NCBI RefSeq assembly: GCF_001650725.1
Contig: NZ_LXVX01000011.1
Coordinates: forward strand, 62,001 to 126,000
Length of the DNA: 64,000 bases
Reading direction: 5' to 3'
Source of the DNA: Sphingobium sp. TCM1
GTDB taxonomy: Bacteria; Pseudomonadota; Alphaproteobacteria; Sphingomonadales; Sphingomonadaceae
Shown: piece by piece, positions 16,612 to 25,147 of the stretch
Numbering within the stretch: the stretch's first letter is position 1
Layout of the letters: each line of letters starts with the position of its first letter
Notes under the pieces: model-generated
What the model was told of the DNA's origin: nothing
Database searches by the model: none
What the model saw: only the letters and a program-made list of their open reading frames with translations
Position numbers and translations under genes: made by a program

Positions 16612-17793
16612 ATGGCGCCGGACGATCTGCCGCTCAGCGGCATCAAGGTTGTGGAATTCACCCATATGGTCATGGGGCCGTCGATCGGCGTGATCCTGGC
16701 CGACCTGGGGGCGGAAGTGGTGAAGATCGAGCCGATCGGCGGCGATCAGACCCGGCGGCTTCTGGGGTCGGGCGCGGGCTATTTCCCGATGTTCAACCGC
16801 AACAAGAGCAGCATTTGCCTGGATCTGAAAGCGCCCGAAGGGCTGGCGGCGGCGCGGGCGCTCGCGGTGCAGGCCGATGTCCTGATCGAAAATTTCCGTC
16901 CCGGCACGCTGGCGCGGCTGGGGTTGTCGCGCGAGGCGCTGGCTACGGAGAATCCCGGCCTCGTCTATTGTTCGGCCAAGGGGTTTCTGGGCGGTCCCTA
17001 TGAGAAGCGGACCGCGCTCGACGAGGTGACGCAGATGATGGGCGGCCTTGCCTATATGACTGGCCCGCCCGGCCGGCCGCTGCGCGCCGGGTCGTCGGTG
17101 ATCGACATTACCGGCGGCATGTTCGGCGTGATCGGTATCCTCGCGGCGCTGCAAAAGCGGCACCGCACGGGCGCGGGCGGGGACGTCAAATGCTCGCTTT
17201 ACGAAACCACGGCTTTCCTGGTCGGCCAGCATATGGCGCAGATGGCGGTTACCGGAAAGGCGGCGCAGCCCATGCCGGTCCGGGTGTCGGCCTGGGCGAT
17301 CTACGACGTGTTCGACACCAAAATGGAGGGCGAGCAACTGTTCGTCGGCGTCGTCAGCGACGGCCAGTGGGTCACATTCTGCCAGGCGTTCGGGCTGGAC
17401 GCGCTGGGGGCGAATCCGGACTATGCGGTCAACAATCAGCGGGTGCTGGCGCGCGAGGTCATCCTGCCGCAGGTCCGCGCCCTGTTCGGGGCGATGGAGC
17501 GCGCCGAGTTGGTCGCGACGCTGGAGAGGATCGGACTGCCCTTCGCGCCGATCACCCGGCCGGACGAACTGTTCGACGATCCCCATCTCAACGCCGGGGG
17601 CCTTGTCGACGTGACGCTGGCGGACGGGACCGCGACGAAGCTGCCGACGCTGCCGCTGGAGCTGGACGGCGAACGGATGCAGGCCGGGCGCGACATTCCG
17701 CGCATCGGCGAGGATACCGACCGGCTGCTGGAACGGGCGGGCTATAGCGGGTCCGATATCGCGCGGCTCCGTGCCGCCGCCATCGTCGCATGA
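16612..17793 (+). CDS. CaiB/BaiF family CoA transferase
   Basis: 393-aa class III CoA transferase. Family features are the N-terminal LSGIKVVEFTHMVMGPSIG, ADLGAEVVKIE, NRNKSSICLDLK, DVLIENFRPGTLARLG and the catalytic Asp in SSVIDITGGMFG. ATG 16612 has AGGAG 6 bases upstream. These enzymes move CoA between two carboxylic acids, for example succinyl-CoA to a dicarboxylate. It overlaps the LeuC-like gene by 4 bases (ATGA), so CoA transfer and hydration or dehydration are linked. Together with the divergent HMG-CoA-lyase-like gene this resembles itaconate or citramalate-type degradation, in which a diacid is activated and its hydroxy form cleaved. Substrate is inferred from context only. Confidence 0.9.
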   Translation: MAPDDLPLSGIKVVEFTHMVMGPSIGVILADLGAEVVKIEPIGGDQTRRLLGSGAGYFPMFNRNKSSICLDLKAPEGLAAARALAVQADVLIENFRPGTLARLGLSREALATENPGLVYCSAKGFLGGPYEKRTALDEVTQMMGGLAYMTGPPGRPLRAGSSVIDITGGMFGVIGILAALQKRHRTGAGGDVKCSLYETTAFLVGQHMAQMAVTGKAAQPMPVRVSAWAIYDVFDTKMEGEQLFVGVVSDGQWVTFCQAFGLDALGANPDYAVNNQRVLAREVILPQVRALFGAMERAELVATLERIGLPFAPITRPDELFDDPHLNAGGLVDVTLADGTATKLPTLPLELDGERMQAGRDIPRIGEDTDRLLERAGYSGSDIARLRAAAIVA

Positions 17794-19214
17794 GCGGGAC
17801 GGATATGGCGCGCACGCTGTTCGACAAGATATGGGACCAGCATCTGATCGCCGACCTGGGCGATGGCACGGGCCTGTTAGCGATCGACCGCATCCTGTTG
17901 CATGAACGCACGGGGGGCGTCGCCTTGCAGAGCCTGGCGGAGGCGGGGCGCAAGCCGGTGATGCCGCGCCAGACCTTCGTGACGATGGACCATGTCGTCG
18001 ACACGCTGCCCGGTCGGACCGACCGCACCATCATGCCCACGGGGCGCGATTTCATCGTCGCCACGCGGACGGCGGCGCGCGACGCGGGGCTGACGCTGTT
18101 CGACCTGGGCGATCCGGGGCAGGGGATCGTCCATGTCATATCGCCCGAACAGGCGATCGTGCTGCCGGGCGTGACGCTGGTCTGTCCCGACAGCCACACC
18201 TGTTCGCAGGGCGCGCTGGGCGCGCTGGCGTGGGGCATCGGGTCGACCGAGGCGGAACATGCGCTGGCGACCGGCACGCTGCGCGCGAAGAAGCCCAGGC
18301 GGATGCGGATCACCATCGACGGTGAACTGGCGACCGGGGTGACGGCCAAGGACCTGGCGCTCCATATCCTGCAACGCATCGGGTCCGCCGGCGCCAAGGG
18401 CCATGTGGTGGAATATGCCGGGGCGGCGGTCCGGGCGCTCGACGTCGAGGCGCGGCTAACGCTGTGCAACATGGCGACCGAATTATCGGCTTTTTCCGGC
18501 ATCATCGCGCCGGACGAGACGGCCTTCGCCTATCTCAAGGGGCGGACCTATGCGCCGACCGGCGCCCAATGGGATGTGGCCATCGCCCATTGGCGGGGGC
18601 TGGCGGGGGATTCGGACGCGTTGTTCGACCGCGACATCCTGCTCGACGCATCGGAGGTCGCGCCGATGTTGAGTTGGGGAACCAGCCCGCAGCAGGCGGT
18701 GCCGATCGCTGACGCGGTTCCCCTGTTCGAGCATGTGGCGGGTCGGGACAGCCGCGAGGCCTATGACCGGGCGCTGACCTATATGAACCTCAAGCCCGGC
18801 CAGTCGCTGCTGGGCCTGCCGATCGACGCCGCCTTCATCGGGTCATGTACCAACAGCCGCATATCCGACCTGCGCCGCGCGGCGGCGCTGCTGCGCGGGC
18901 ACAAGGTCGCGCCCGGCGTTCGCGCCATCTGCGTCCCCGGATCGACGGCGGTAAAGGCGCAGGCGGAGGCCGAGGGGCTGGATCGGATCTTTCGCGATGC
19001 CGGGTTCGAATGGCGCGAGTCGGGCTGTTCAATGTGCTTCTTTGCCGGGGGCGAGAGTTTCGGGCGGCAGGAGCGGGTGGTGACATCGACCAACCGCAAT
19101 TTCGAAAGCCGCCAGGGACCGGAAACCCGATCGCACCTGGCGTCGCCCGAAACCGTCGTCGCGTCGGCGATTGCCGGCGCCATCGCCGATCCCCGCCAGG
19201 TGAGCCACGCATGA
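17790..19214 (+). CDS. leuC: LeuC-like hydro-lyase large subunit (aconitase family)
   Basis: 474-aa large subunit of the isopropylmalate isomerase/dimethylmaleate hydratase group; the symbol denotes family, not proven role. 4Fe-4S cysteines are in FIGSCTNSR near residue 352 and GCSMC near 411-415. DSHTCSQGALGALAWGIGSTEAEH is also conserved. ATG 17790 overlaps the CoA transferase stop; an internal ATG at 17805 (MARTLFDKIW) matches the usual LeuC start and is an alternative. It overlaps the LeuD-like gene by 4 bases. No leuA or leuB is nearby, and the setting is catabolic. Relatives hydrate substituted maleates (isopropylmaleate, citraconate, dimethylmaleate), which would give the malate that the island's lyases cleave. 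Confidence 0.88.
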   Translation: MSGTDMARTLFDKIWDQHLIADLGDGTGLLAIDRILLHERTGGVALQSLAEAGRKPVMPRQTFVTMDHVVDTLPGRTDRTIMPTGRDFIVATRTAARDAGLTLFDLGDPGQGIVHVISPEQAIVLPGVTLVCPDSHTCSQGALGALAWGIGSTEAEHALATGTLRAKKPRRMRITIDGELATGVTAKDLALHILQRIGSAGAKGHVVEYAGAAVRALDVEARLTLCNMATELSAFSGIIAPDETAFAYLKGRTYAPTGAQWDVAIAHWRGLAGDSDALFDRDILLDASEVAPMLSWGTSPQQAVPIADAVPLFEHVAGRDSREAYDRALTYMNLKPGQSLLGLPIDAAFIGSCTNSRISDLRRAAALLRGHKVAPGVRAICVPGSTAVKAQAEAEGLDRIFRDAGFEWRESGCSMCFFAGGESFGRQERVVTSTNRNFESRQGPETRSHLASPETVVASAIAGAIADPRQVSHA

Positions 19215-19831
19215 CGCCCTTCACCGAACTGACCGCCGTCGCAATGCCGTTGCTGCGCGACAATATCGACACCGACGCGATCATCCCGTCGCGCGAGATG
19301 AAGTCGGTGTCCAAGACGGGCCTGGCCGACGGCCTGTTCGCGGGCTGGCGCTACCTGTCCGTGGGCGGCCGGGACCGCAATCCCGACTTCATCCTGAACG
19401 ATCCGGCCTTCGCCGCCGCGCAAATTCTGTTGGGTGGGGCCAATTTCGGCTGCGGGTCGAGCCGGGAACATGCGGCCTGGGCGTTGGCGGAATATGGGTT
19501 CCGGGCCATCGTCGCCCCCAGTTTCAACCCGATCTTCCGCGGCAATTGCGTGCGCAACGGGATCGTGCCGGTTGAACTGCCCGCCGACATCATCGCGATG
19601 ATCGCCGCGGCGGTCGTCGCCAAGCCGGACATTGCATTGCCGACTGTCAACCTGGCCAATGGCTGGGTCGGGATGCCCGATGGCCGGGCCTGGCCCTTTG
19701 CGCTGGAGGAAGAGGCCCGCACCATGTTGTTGGAAGGGCTGGATGCGATCGAACTGACGCTCAAGCAGGCGACGCGGATCGTCGCCTTCCGTGACCATGA
19801 CCGCGCGTTGCGGCCCTGGGTCTATCTGTAG
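19211..19831 (+). CDS. leuD: LeuD-like hydro-lyase small subunit
   Basis: 206-aa swivel-domain small subunit partnering the LeuC-like protein. Conserved elements are LRDNIDTDAIIPSREM near residue 15, GGANFGCGSSREHAAWAL near 75 and SFNPIFRGNCVRNG. Length matches LeuD (about 200 aa). ATG 19211 overlaps the LeuC-like stop by 4 bases, as expected for subunits made in equal amount. It ends the three-gene unit starting with the CoA transferase; a further operator-like repeat follows 10 bases after its stop and precedes the symporter gene. Role as for the large subunit: hydration or isomerisation of a substituted maleate/malate pair (inference). Confidence 0.88.
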   Translation: MTPFTELTAVAMPLLRDNIDTDAIIPSREMKSVSKTGLADGLFAGWRYLSVGGRDRNPDFILNDPAFAAAQILLGGANFGCGSSREHAAWALAEYGFRAIVAPSFNPIFRGNCVRNGIVPVELPADIIAMIAAAVVAKPDIALPTVNLANGWVGMPDGRAWPFALEEEARTMLLEGLDAIELTLKQATRIVAFRDHDRALRPWVYL

Positions 19832-19841
19832 CATGGGGGCG

Positions 19842-19860
19842 CTATCCGACAGGCGATAAT
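19842..19860. promoter_or_regulatory. Operator-like inverted repeat (site D)
   Basis: CTATCCGACAGGCGATAAT, 80 bases upstream of the GPH symporter start. It shares TATCCGACAGGCG with site B; the right arm lacks one G relative to the consensus. Probable IclR site for the transporter (inference). Confidence 0.55.
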
Positions 19861-19940
19861 ATCCCAGCCTGATCGCGCGTTGCCGGAGACATCATGCTTT
19901 TCTCGCCGCTTCACCTTATAGCGGATGCGTGTAACCGGCC

Positions 19941-21356
19941 ATGAATCATCCCTTCCAACCCGATCCGTCCGCAGCGCAGAGCCTGGAAGCCGCTCCGCCC
20001 ATGCCGCTCAAGCTCTATATCGGCTGGAGTCTCGGCACGCTGGGGCTGACCAGCTTCATGGTCGGCAGCTACCTGCTGCTGCGCTTCATGACCGATTATA
20101 TGGCGGTTCCGCCGGCGATCGCCGGGCTGGTCTTCGCCCTGGCCAAAATCTATGACGGCGTGGCCGATCCGATCTTCGGGTCGATCAGCGACCGGACGCG
20201 ATCGCGCTGGGGTCGCCGTCGCCCCTATCTGTTCGCGGGCGCCTTCGCCTGTGGGTTGACCTTCATGCTCGCCTTCAACGCGCCGATCGTCACCAGCCAG
20301 GCGGGCGCGGTTTCGTTGCTGGCCGTGCTGCTGGTACTCCACGCTACGTCCTACGCCGTTTTCGCGGTGCCCTATATGGCGATGCCGGCGGAAATGACCG
20401 ACCGGCCGCACGAACGATCCAAGCTGATGTCCTTCCGGGTGGTCAACGGGTCGCTGGGCAATCTGATGGGCGGCTGGGCTACCGCCACGCTGATCGCCTT
20501 TTTCGGCGGCGGGCTGGCGGGGCACCGGGCGATGGGGATCGTCATCGGCCTTGGCATCTTCGCGGTACTGATGGCCTGTTTCTGGCTGACCCGCGATGCG
20601 CGGCTTCGGGTCTATGATCCGCGCGGCCATGTGCCCTATCGCCAGCAATTGCGCAGCGCGATGCGCAACCGGCCCTTCATGATCCTTCAGGGGGCAAAGT
20701 TGATGCTGCTGAGCGCGGCCGCGCTGCATACCGCATCGGCCGCCTTCTTCGTCCAGCGCCGACTGGAGATGTCGGATGCCTGGCTGGGCACCATTTACGG
20801 CACGCTCACGATCGGCACGGTGATCGCACAACCCTTCTGGCTGGCCATGGCGCGCCGCTATGGGAAACGATCGACCTATACGTTCGGCGGCCTGTTCACG
20901 GCATTGATCTGGTTCGCCTGGCTGCCATGGGGGCCGGGAACGCCGGGTTGGATCATCGTCGTCATCGGCCTGGCCGCCGGACTTGGCAATGGCGGCATCG
21001 TCATGGTCAGCCAGTCGATGCTGCCGGACGCCATCGAATATCAGTATCTGAGCACCGGACAACGGATAGAAGGCAGCTTTGCGGGCCTCTACATCATGGT
21101 CGAGAAACTGGGACAGGCGATCGGCGCATCGCTCGTCGGCCTGCTGCTGGGCCTGTTCGGCTATATCGAGGCCCATGGCGGCACCGAAGTGGTGCAGCCC
21201 AAAAGCGCGATAACCGGAATAACACTTTGTTATTGCGTCTTTTCAACGGTATTTCTGCTGATCAGTGTGCTGGTCATGCGCTTCTATCCGCTGGACGAAC
21301 GCACTATGACATTGCGCGGGCCTGCGGCTCGAAATGATCGCACTGCGGATAATTAA
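19941..21356 (+). CDS. MFS transporter, GPH (MelB-type) cation symporter
   Basis: 471-aa inner-membrane carrier with about 12 hydrophobic segments. The GPH signature is clear: AKIYDGVADPIFGSISDRT followed by RSRWGRRRPYLFAGA in the loop between helices 2 and 3, and MPAEMTDRPHERSKLMSFR in the loop after helix 4. Family members couple uptake of sugars, glucuronides or other small molecules to cations. Site D upstream ties it to the IclR island, so it may import the island's substrate after passage through the TBDT that follows (139 bases downstream). Two further GPH carriers lie at 53323-54726 and 57844-59103. Confidence 0.9.
   Translation: MNHPFQPDPSAAQSLEAAPPMPLKLYIGWSLGTLGLTSFMVGSYLLLRFMTDYMAVPPAIAGLVFALAKIYDGVADPIFGSISDRTRSRWGRRRPYLFAGAFACGLTFMLAFNAPIVTSQAGAVSLLAVLLVLHATSYAVFAVPYMAMPAEMTDRPHERSKLMSFRVVNGSLGNLMGGWATATLIAFFGGGLAGHRAMGIVIGLGIFAVLMACFWLTRDARLRVYDPRGHVPYRQQLRSAMRNRPFMILQGAKLMLLSAAALHTASAAFFVQRRLEMSDAWLGTIYGTLTIGTVIAQPFWLAMARRYGKRSTYTFGGLFTALIWFAWLPWGPGTPGWIIVVIGLAAGLGNGGIVMVSQSMLPDAIEYQYLSTGQRIEGSFAGLYIMVEKLGQAIGASLVGLLLGLFGYIEAHGGTEVVQPKSAITGITLCYCVFSTVFLLISVLVMRFYPLDERTMTLRGPAARNDRTADN
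21334..21353. promoter_or_regulatory. Weak operator-like half repeat upstream of TBDT
   Basis: ATGATCGCACTGCGGATAA has the full right arm CGGATAA and a poor left arm, and resembles the site at 5537. It overlaps the end of the symporter gene, about 145 bases before the receptor start. It may extend the IclR regulon to the receptor, or be chance within coding sequence. Confidence 0.25.
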
Positions 21357-21495
21357 GAGAAACGCCTATATCGCAGCTTGCACGATAGCCAAGCTTACCC
21401 CGTGGCCGACGAAAGGTAAAAGCCGGTCGGACAATTAATAGTCGCAAGACAAATCCTGTGCAGGACAGGGTTTTCAAAAATATTAGGGGCCGGGA

Positions 21496-23874
21496 ATGAA
21501 AAATACGCGTCAAATCAAAAGCGTTATTGCTGTCTTGCTTGCAGGTGTCGCTCTGCCGACTGTTGCTTTTTCTCAAACTGAGCCAGTCGATGAGCAGTCC
21601 GGTGTTGGTGAAATCGTCGTTACTGCGCGTAAGTCTAAGGAAACCTTGACCGATGTTCCGGTTGCGATCACGGCCCTGACCGGCGACGCACTGGATAAGC
21701 GCGGTATCACCGACGTCCAGGATCTTGCCGCCTTCACGCCCGGCTTTCGTTTTCAGAACCAGTCGGTCGGCCGCAACGACCGTGGCTACAAGCAATATAA
21801 TATGCGCGGCATGGTACCGAACAATGCGTCGTCCGTCCGCCAGAACGTCACCATCTTCGTCGATGGCGCGCCGGTCAGCGGCGGCAACATCGCCGGTGTC
21901 ACCGATGTCGAGCGGGTCGAAGTCGTCAAGGGACCGCAGAGCGCCTTTTTCGGGCGCGGCACTTTTGCCGGCGCTGTCAACTTCATCACGCGCGAGCCCG
22001 GCTTTGACTGGGGCGGCACCGTCAGCGCCCAATATGAGCGCTTTAACAGCTATGACCTCAACGCCAGCGTCGAGGGCGGCATCATCGCCGACAAGCTGGC
22101 ATTCCGCTTGAGCGGGCGGGCTTATCATACCGATGGCCAGTACAAGGATTCGGTCTATTCCGACACGCGGCTGGGCCGACGCAACACCAAGTCGATCAGC
22201 CTCAGCCTGCTCGCCCAGCCGACCGAAAATCTGAAAATCCGTTTGTTCGGCGTCTATTGGAACGACAGCGACGGCCTGCCCGCCAATGCGCGCTACGGAC
22301 AGGATCAATATAATTGCAATGCTGCGGGCGGCGCCACGAACAATTATATCTGCGGCGAACTGGGCAGCGTGCCGATGGGCAGCGCCACCTGGGCGCAATA
22401 TATCGAGCCGACCGCCTATACCGCGCTCCAGAACGGGACGCTGCTGCACAAGAAGGGCTTTCTGGACCATCTGGGCCTGGAGCGCGACGCGCGGCAATTC
22501 CGCCTTTCCGCGGACTGGAACCTGGGCGACTTCACCGTCAGCGCGCTTGGCTCCTACGGCCTCAACAAATGGGGCTTCCTCCAGACCCAGTTCGGTGCGG
22601 ACCTGCGCGGCATTCCCAATGTCGCGGCGACCGCCGCCAACGGTCGGCTGGGCTATGTCTATTCGCTGACCGAAGGCAATACGCGGGACGAGGACAAATA
22701 TGTCGAATTGCGCGTACAGTCCCCGCAGGACAAGCCGCTGAAGTTCCTTCTGGGCGTCAACTATCAGAATCTGGAATATGACAATCTGACGACGTCATAC
22801 GGCACCACCGGCTATGTCCTGGCGACGCCGCGCGGATTGTCGGAAGCAAATACCTACAGCGCCTTCGGGTCGCTGACCTATGACATCATGGACAACCTGT
22901 CGATCTCGGCCGAGGGTCGCTACCAGATCGACAAGCAGTCGCAGACGACCTTCTCGACGACGACCTCCTATCTCGCCCATACGTTCAAGGCGTTCACGCC
23001 GCGCTTCATCGTGCAGTTCAAGCCCGATACGCGCTCGTCCATCTATGCTTCCTATTCGCGGGGCAATCGCGCCGGCGCGTTCAACAGCGTCTATTATGCG
23101 CAAAATGATTTCGTGAAGGCGCAGATCGACGCCGCATCGCCGGTCCAGGGGGTGATCCCGGAAGAAAAGCTGTGGATGGGCGAACTCGGTTACAAGGCGC
23201 AGTTGTTCGACAATCGCGTGCGGATCCTGGCTGCCGCCTATTATGGCAAATGGACCGATCGCGGCATCCCCAGCGCCATCCCGATCTATACCGATGCCGC
23301 GGCGCAGGCGACCGGCGTCACCAACGGAACGGTGGTCATCACCGCGCCGGGCGGCCGGGTCGAGGTCAAGGGCATCGAGTTGGAGACGACCTTCAAGGCG
23401 ACCGACAATCTGCTGCTCGAAGGCACGTTCAACATCGCCGACACGAAAATCCTGAACACCTATAGTTCGGATGCCTTCGCCCTGACCGGCAATGGAACCC
23501 CCTATGGCACGCAACTGCCCTTCTATCCCAAGATCACGGGGACCGCGTCTGCCACCTACAGCCGGCAGATCGGCATCTTCGACGCCTATGTGCGCGGCGA
23601 TGTGATCTATACCGGCAAACAGTATGAAACCGAAGCGAACCTGGCCTATACGGCGCCGGCTGCGACGGTAAATCTGCGCGTCGGCGCGGAATGGGACGGC
23701 AAGCGGATCGAGCTGTTCGGGACCAACATCTTCAACAACAAGACGCCGACCAGCCTGGCGCGGGGTACCTACGCCACCTATACTGCCGCGGGCATAGCGA
23801 CCACCCGCAACGCCATCACGGTGTCACTGCCTGATCGGCCGAGCTACGGCATCAAGCTCAGCACCAAATTCTGA
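21496..23874 (+). CDS. TonB-dependent receptor
   Basis: 792-aa outer-membrane receptor. ATG 21496 has AGGGGCCGGGA just upstream. A signal peptide ends near VAFSQ, followed by the TonB box VGEIVVTARK. The plug domain contains VAITALTGDALDKRGITDVQDLA, the NMRGM motif and VERVEVVKGPQSAFFGRGTFAGAVNFITR. The barrel ends LSTKF. The first 35 codons are AT-richer than the rest, common for efficient initiation. A strong terminator follows the stop codon. It sits between the IclR-island symporter and an exported esterase, so it may deliver the island's substrate or an esterified precursor across the outer membrane (inference). Confidence 0.93.
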   Translation: MKNTRQIKSVIAVLLAGVALPTVAFSQTEPVDEQSGVGEIVVTARKSKETLTDVPVAITALTGDALDKRGITDVQDLAAFTPGFRFQNQSVGRNDRGYKQYNMRGMVPNNASSVRQNVTIFVDGAPVSGGNIAGVTDVERVEVVKGPQSAFFGRGTFAGAVNFITREPGFDWGGTVSAQYERFNSYDLNASVEGGIIADKLAFRLSGRAYHTDGQYKDSVYSDTRLGRRNTKSISLSLLAQPTENLKIRLFGVYWNDSDGLPANARYGQDQYNCNAAGGATNNYICGELGSVPMGSATWAQYIEPTAYTALQNGTLLHKKGFLDHLGLERDARQFRLSADWNLGDFTVSALGSYGLNKWGFLQTQFGADLRGIPNVAATAANGRLGYVYSLTEGNTRDEDKYVELRVQSPQDKPLKFLLGVNYQNLEYDNLTTSYGTTGYVLATPRGLSEANTYSAFGSLTYDIMDNLSISAEGRYQIDKQSQTTFSTTTSYLAHTFKAFTPRFIVQFKPDTRSSIYASYSRGNRAGAFNSVYYAQNDFVKAQIDAASPVQGVIPEEKLWMGELGYKAQLFDNRVRILAAAYYGKWTDRGIPSAIPIYTDAAAQATGVTNGTVVITAPGGRVEVKGIELETTFKATDNLLLEGTFNIADTKILNTYSSDAFALTGNGTPYGTQLPFYPKITGTASATYSRQIGIFDAYVRGDVIYTGKQYETEANLAYTAPAATVNLRVGAEWDGKRIELFGTNIFNNKTPTSLARGTYATYTAAGIATTRNAITVSLPDRPSYGIKLSTKF

Positions 23875-23883
23875 TCGGACGAG

Positions 23884-23911
23884 GGGCCGGAGCACTGCTC
23901 CGGCCCTTTTT
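23884..23911 (+). terminator. Rho-independent terminator after the TBDT
   Basis: Stem GGGCCGGAG (23884-23892), loop CACTG, stem CTCCGGCCC (23898-23906), then five T. It ends 14 bases before the start of the next gene, which therefore either has its own promoter or depends on read-through. Confidence 0.85.
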
Positions 23912-23925
23912 CCATGGGGACATAT

Positions 23926-25005
23926 ATGATCCGAAGAATGCGGGGTTTCCGCTCTCTGCTCCTGCTTTTGGCCGGTCTTGCCCTGACGGGCGCCGCGCCG
24001 GTCCAGCCGGGGGCGGTCGACTATCCCCTAGCGCCACAGGCGCCGCAGCCCTATCCGGCGCTGACCTTCACGCTCGACGGGGGTGTGCGCGGGATCGCTG
24101 ATCTGACCTACGCCACGCAATATGGCTATCGGCCGTTGCGGCTCGACCTTTATCTCCCGCCCGCCGATCGTCCCGTGCCCAGGACCGGGCGGCCGGTGAT
24201 CGTCTATGTCCATGGCGGGGGCTGGGTGATCGGCAACAAGCGGCAGCCGGATTTTCACGGCCATTTCCTGCAAACCATGGCGGCACTGGCGCGGCGGGGC
24301 TATATCGTTGCCTCGATCGAGCACAGGTTGCGCGAAGAGGCAGGGTTTCCGGCAGCGACGCAGGATGCCAAGTCGGCGATCATGTGGCTGCGCAAGAATG
24401 CGGCGAACTATGATATCGACGTCAACCGGTTTGCCATCTGGGGGGGGTCGTCGGGTGGCAATATTTCCGGCAATGTAGCGGTCAGCTGTGGCGTCAAGGC
24501 GCTCGATCCGGTCTTTTCCGTTTACACACCCAAAGGCGCAACCCCGCCGCCCGATCCGCTGGCCGGCTATTCCAACTGCGTCCAGGCCGCCGTCGCCTGG
24601 TACGGGGTGTTCGACTTCAAATCGCTCAGGGCGCAAGCCATCCCTGGCGGCGACGCGAATTTCGACGAGCCGACATCGGCCGCGTCGCGCTATCTGGGAT
24701 GTGCCATCCAGTCGTGCCCGGCCGACATTATGAAGGCCGCCAACTCGGTCGCATTGGTCGATGCCGGTGATCCGCCGATGCTGTTGGTCCACGGGACGGG
24801 GGATACCAATATTCCCTATGGCCAGTCGGTGGAAATGGACAAGGCACTCAAGGGCGCGGGCGTTTCCTCCAGGCTCCTGCTGATCCCGCATTCGCTCCAC
24901 GGTTTTCGGGCCAAGACCGACGATCAGTCCGCAGCGGACATGCGCGCGGCGCTGGAGGCGACGTTCACCTTTTTTGACGAGACCATAGGCAAAGGTGGGC
25001 GCTGA
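23926..25005 (+). CDS. Exported alpha/beta hydrolase (esterase/lipase)
   Basis: 359-aa secreted or periplasmic alpha/beta-fold hydrolase. ATG 23926 has GGGGA 6 bases upstream; a twin-arginine-free signal peptide (FRSLLLLLAGLALTGAAP) follows. The oxyanion motif is HGGGWVIG, the nucleophile elbow IWGGSSGGNISG, the acid Asp in HGTGDTNIPYG and the His in PHSLHGFR. This is the BD-FAE/carboxylesterase group acting on carboxylic esters such as acetylated or feruloylated sugars. It lies immediately after a TBDT but behind a strong terminator. A role in releasing an acid from an ester in the periplasm for import is plausible, but substrate is unknown. Confidence 0.88.
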   Translation: MIRRMRGFRSLLLLLAGLALTGAAPVQPGAVDYPLAPQAPQPYPALTFTLDGGVRGIADLTYATQYGYRPLRLDLYLPPADRPVPRTGRPVIVYVHGGGWVIGNKRQPDFHGHFLQTMAALARRGYIVASIEHRLREEAGFPAATQDAKSAIMWLRKNAANYDIDVNRFAIWGGSSGGNISGNVAVSCGVKALDPVFSVYTPKGATPPPDPLAGYSNCVQAAVAWYGVFDFKSLRAQAIPGGDANFDEPTSAASRYLGCAIQSCPADIMKAANSVALVDAGDPPMLLVHGTGDTNIPYGQSVEMDKALKGAGVSSRLLLIPHSLHGFRAKTDDQSAADMRAALEATFTFFDETIGKGGR

Positions 25006-25028
25006 GCCTGCCCGAAAATTGTGGCTCA

Positions 25029-25051
25029 GCGGGACAGGGGGGGCGTCCCGC
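25029..25051. terminator. Possible bidirectional terminator stem
   Basis: Arms GCGGGAC (25029-25035) and GTCCCGC (25045-25051) with a 9-base G-rich loop, placed between convergent genes. No T tract, so terminator function is tentative. Confidence 0.4.
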
Positions 25052-25147
25052 TAGTCGGACTGGTGCCGGCTGGCAATGGGTGCGGACGGTCGCTGCGCTT
25101 CATGGCCGACGCGGCGGGATACTGACTGTCGTGCGCGAGCCTTTCGG

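Noticed and set aside
17790-19831. Leucine biosynthesis locus
   Set aside because: LeuC/LeuD-like genes alone, without leuA or leuB and coupled to a CoA transferase, do not support this; kept as family assignment only.
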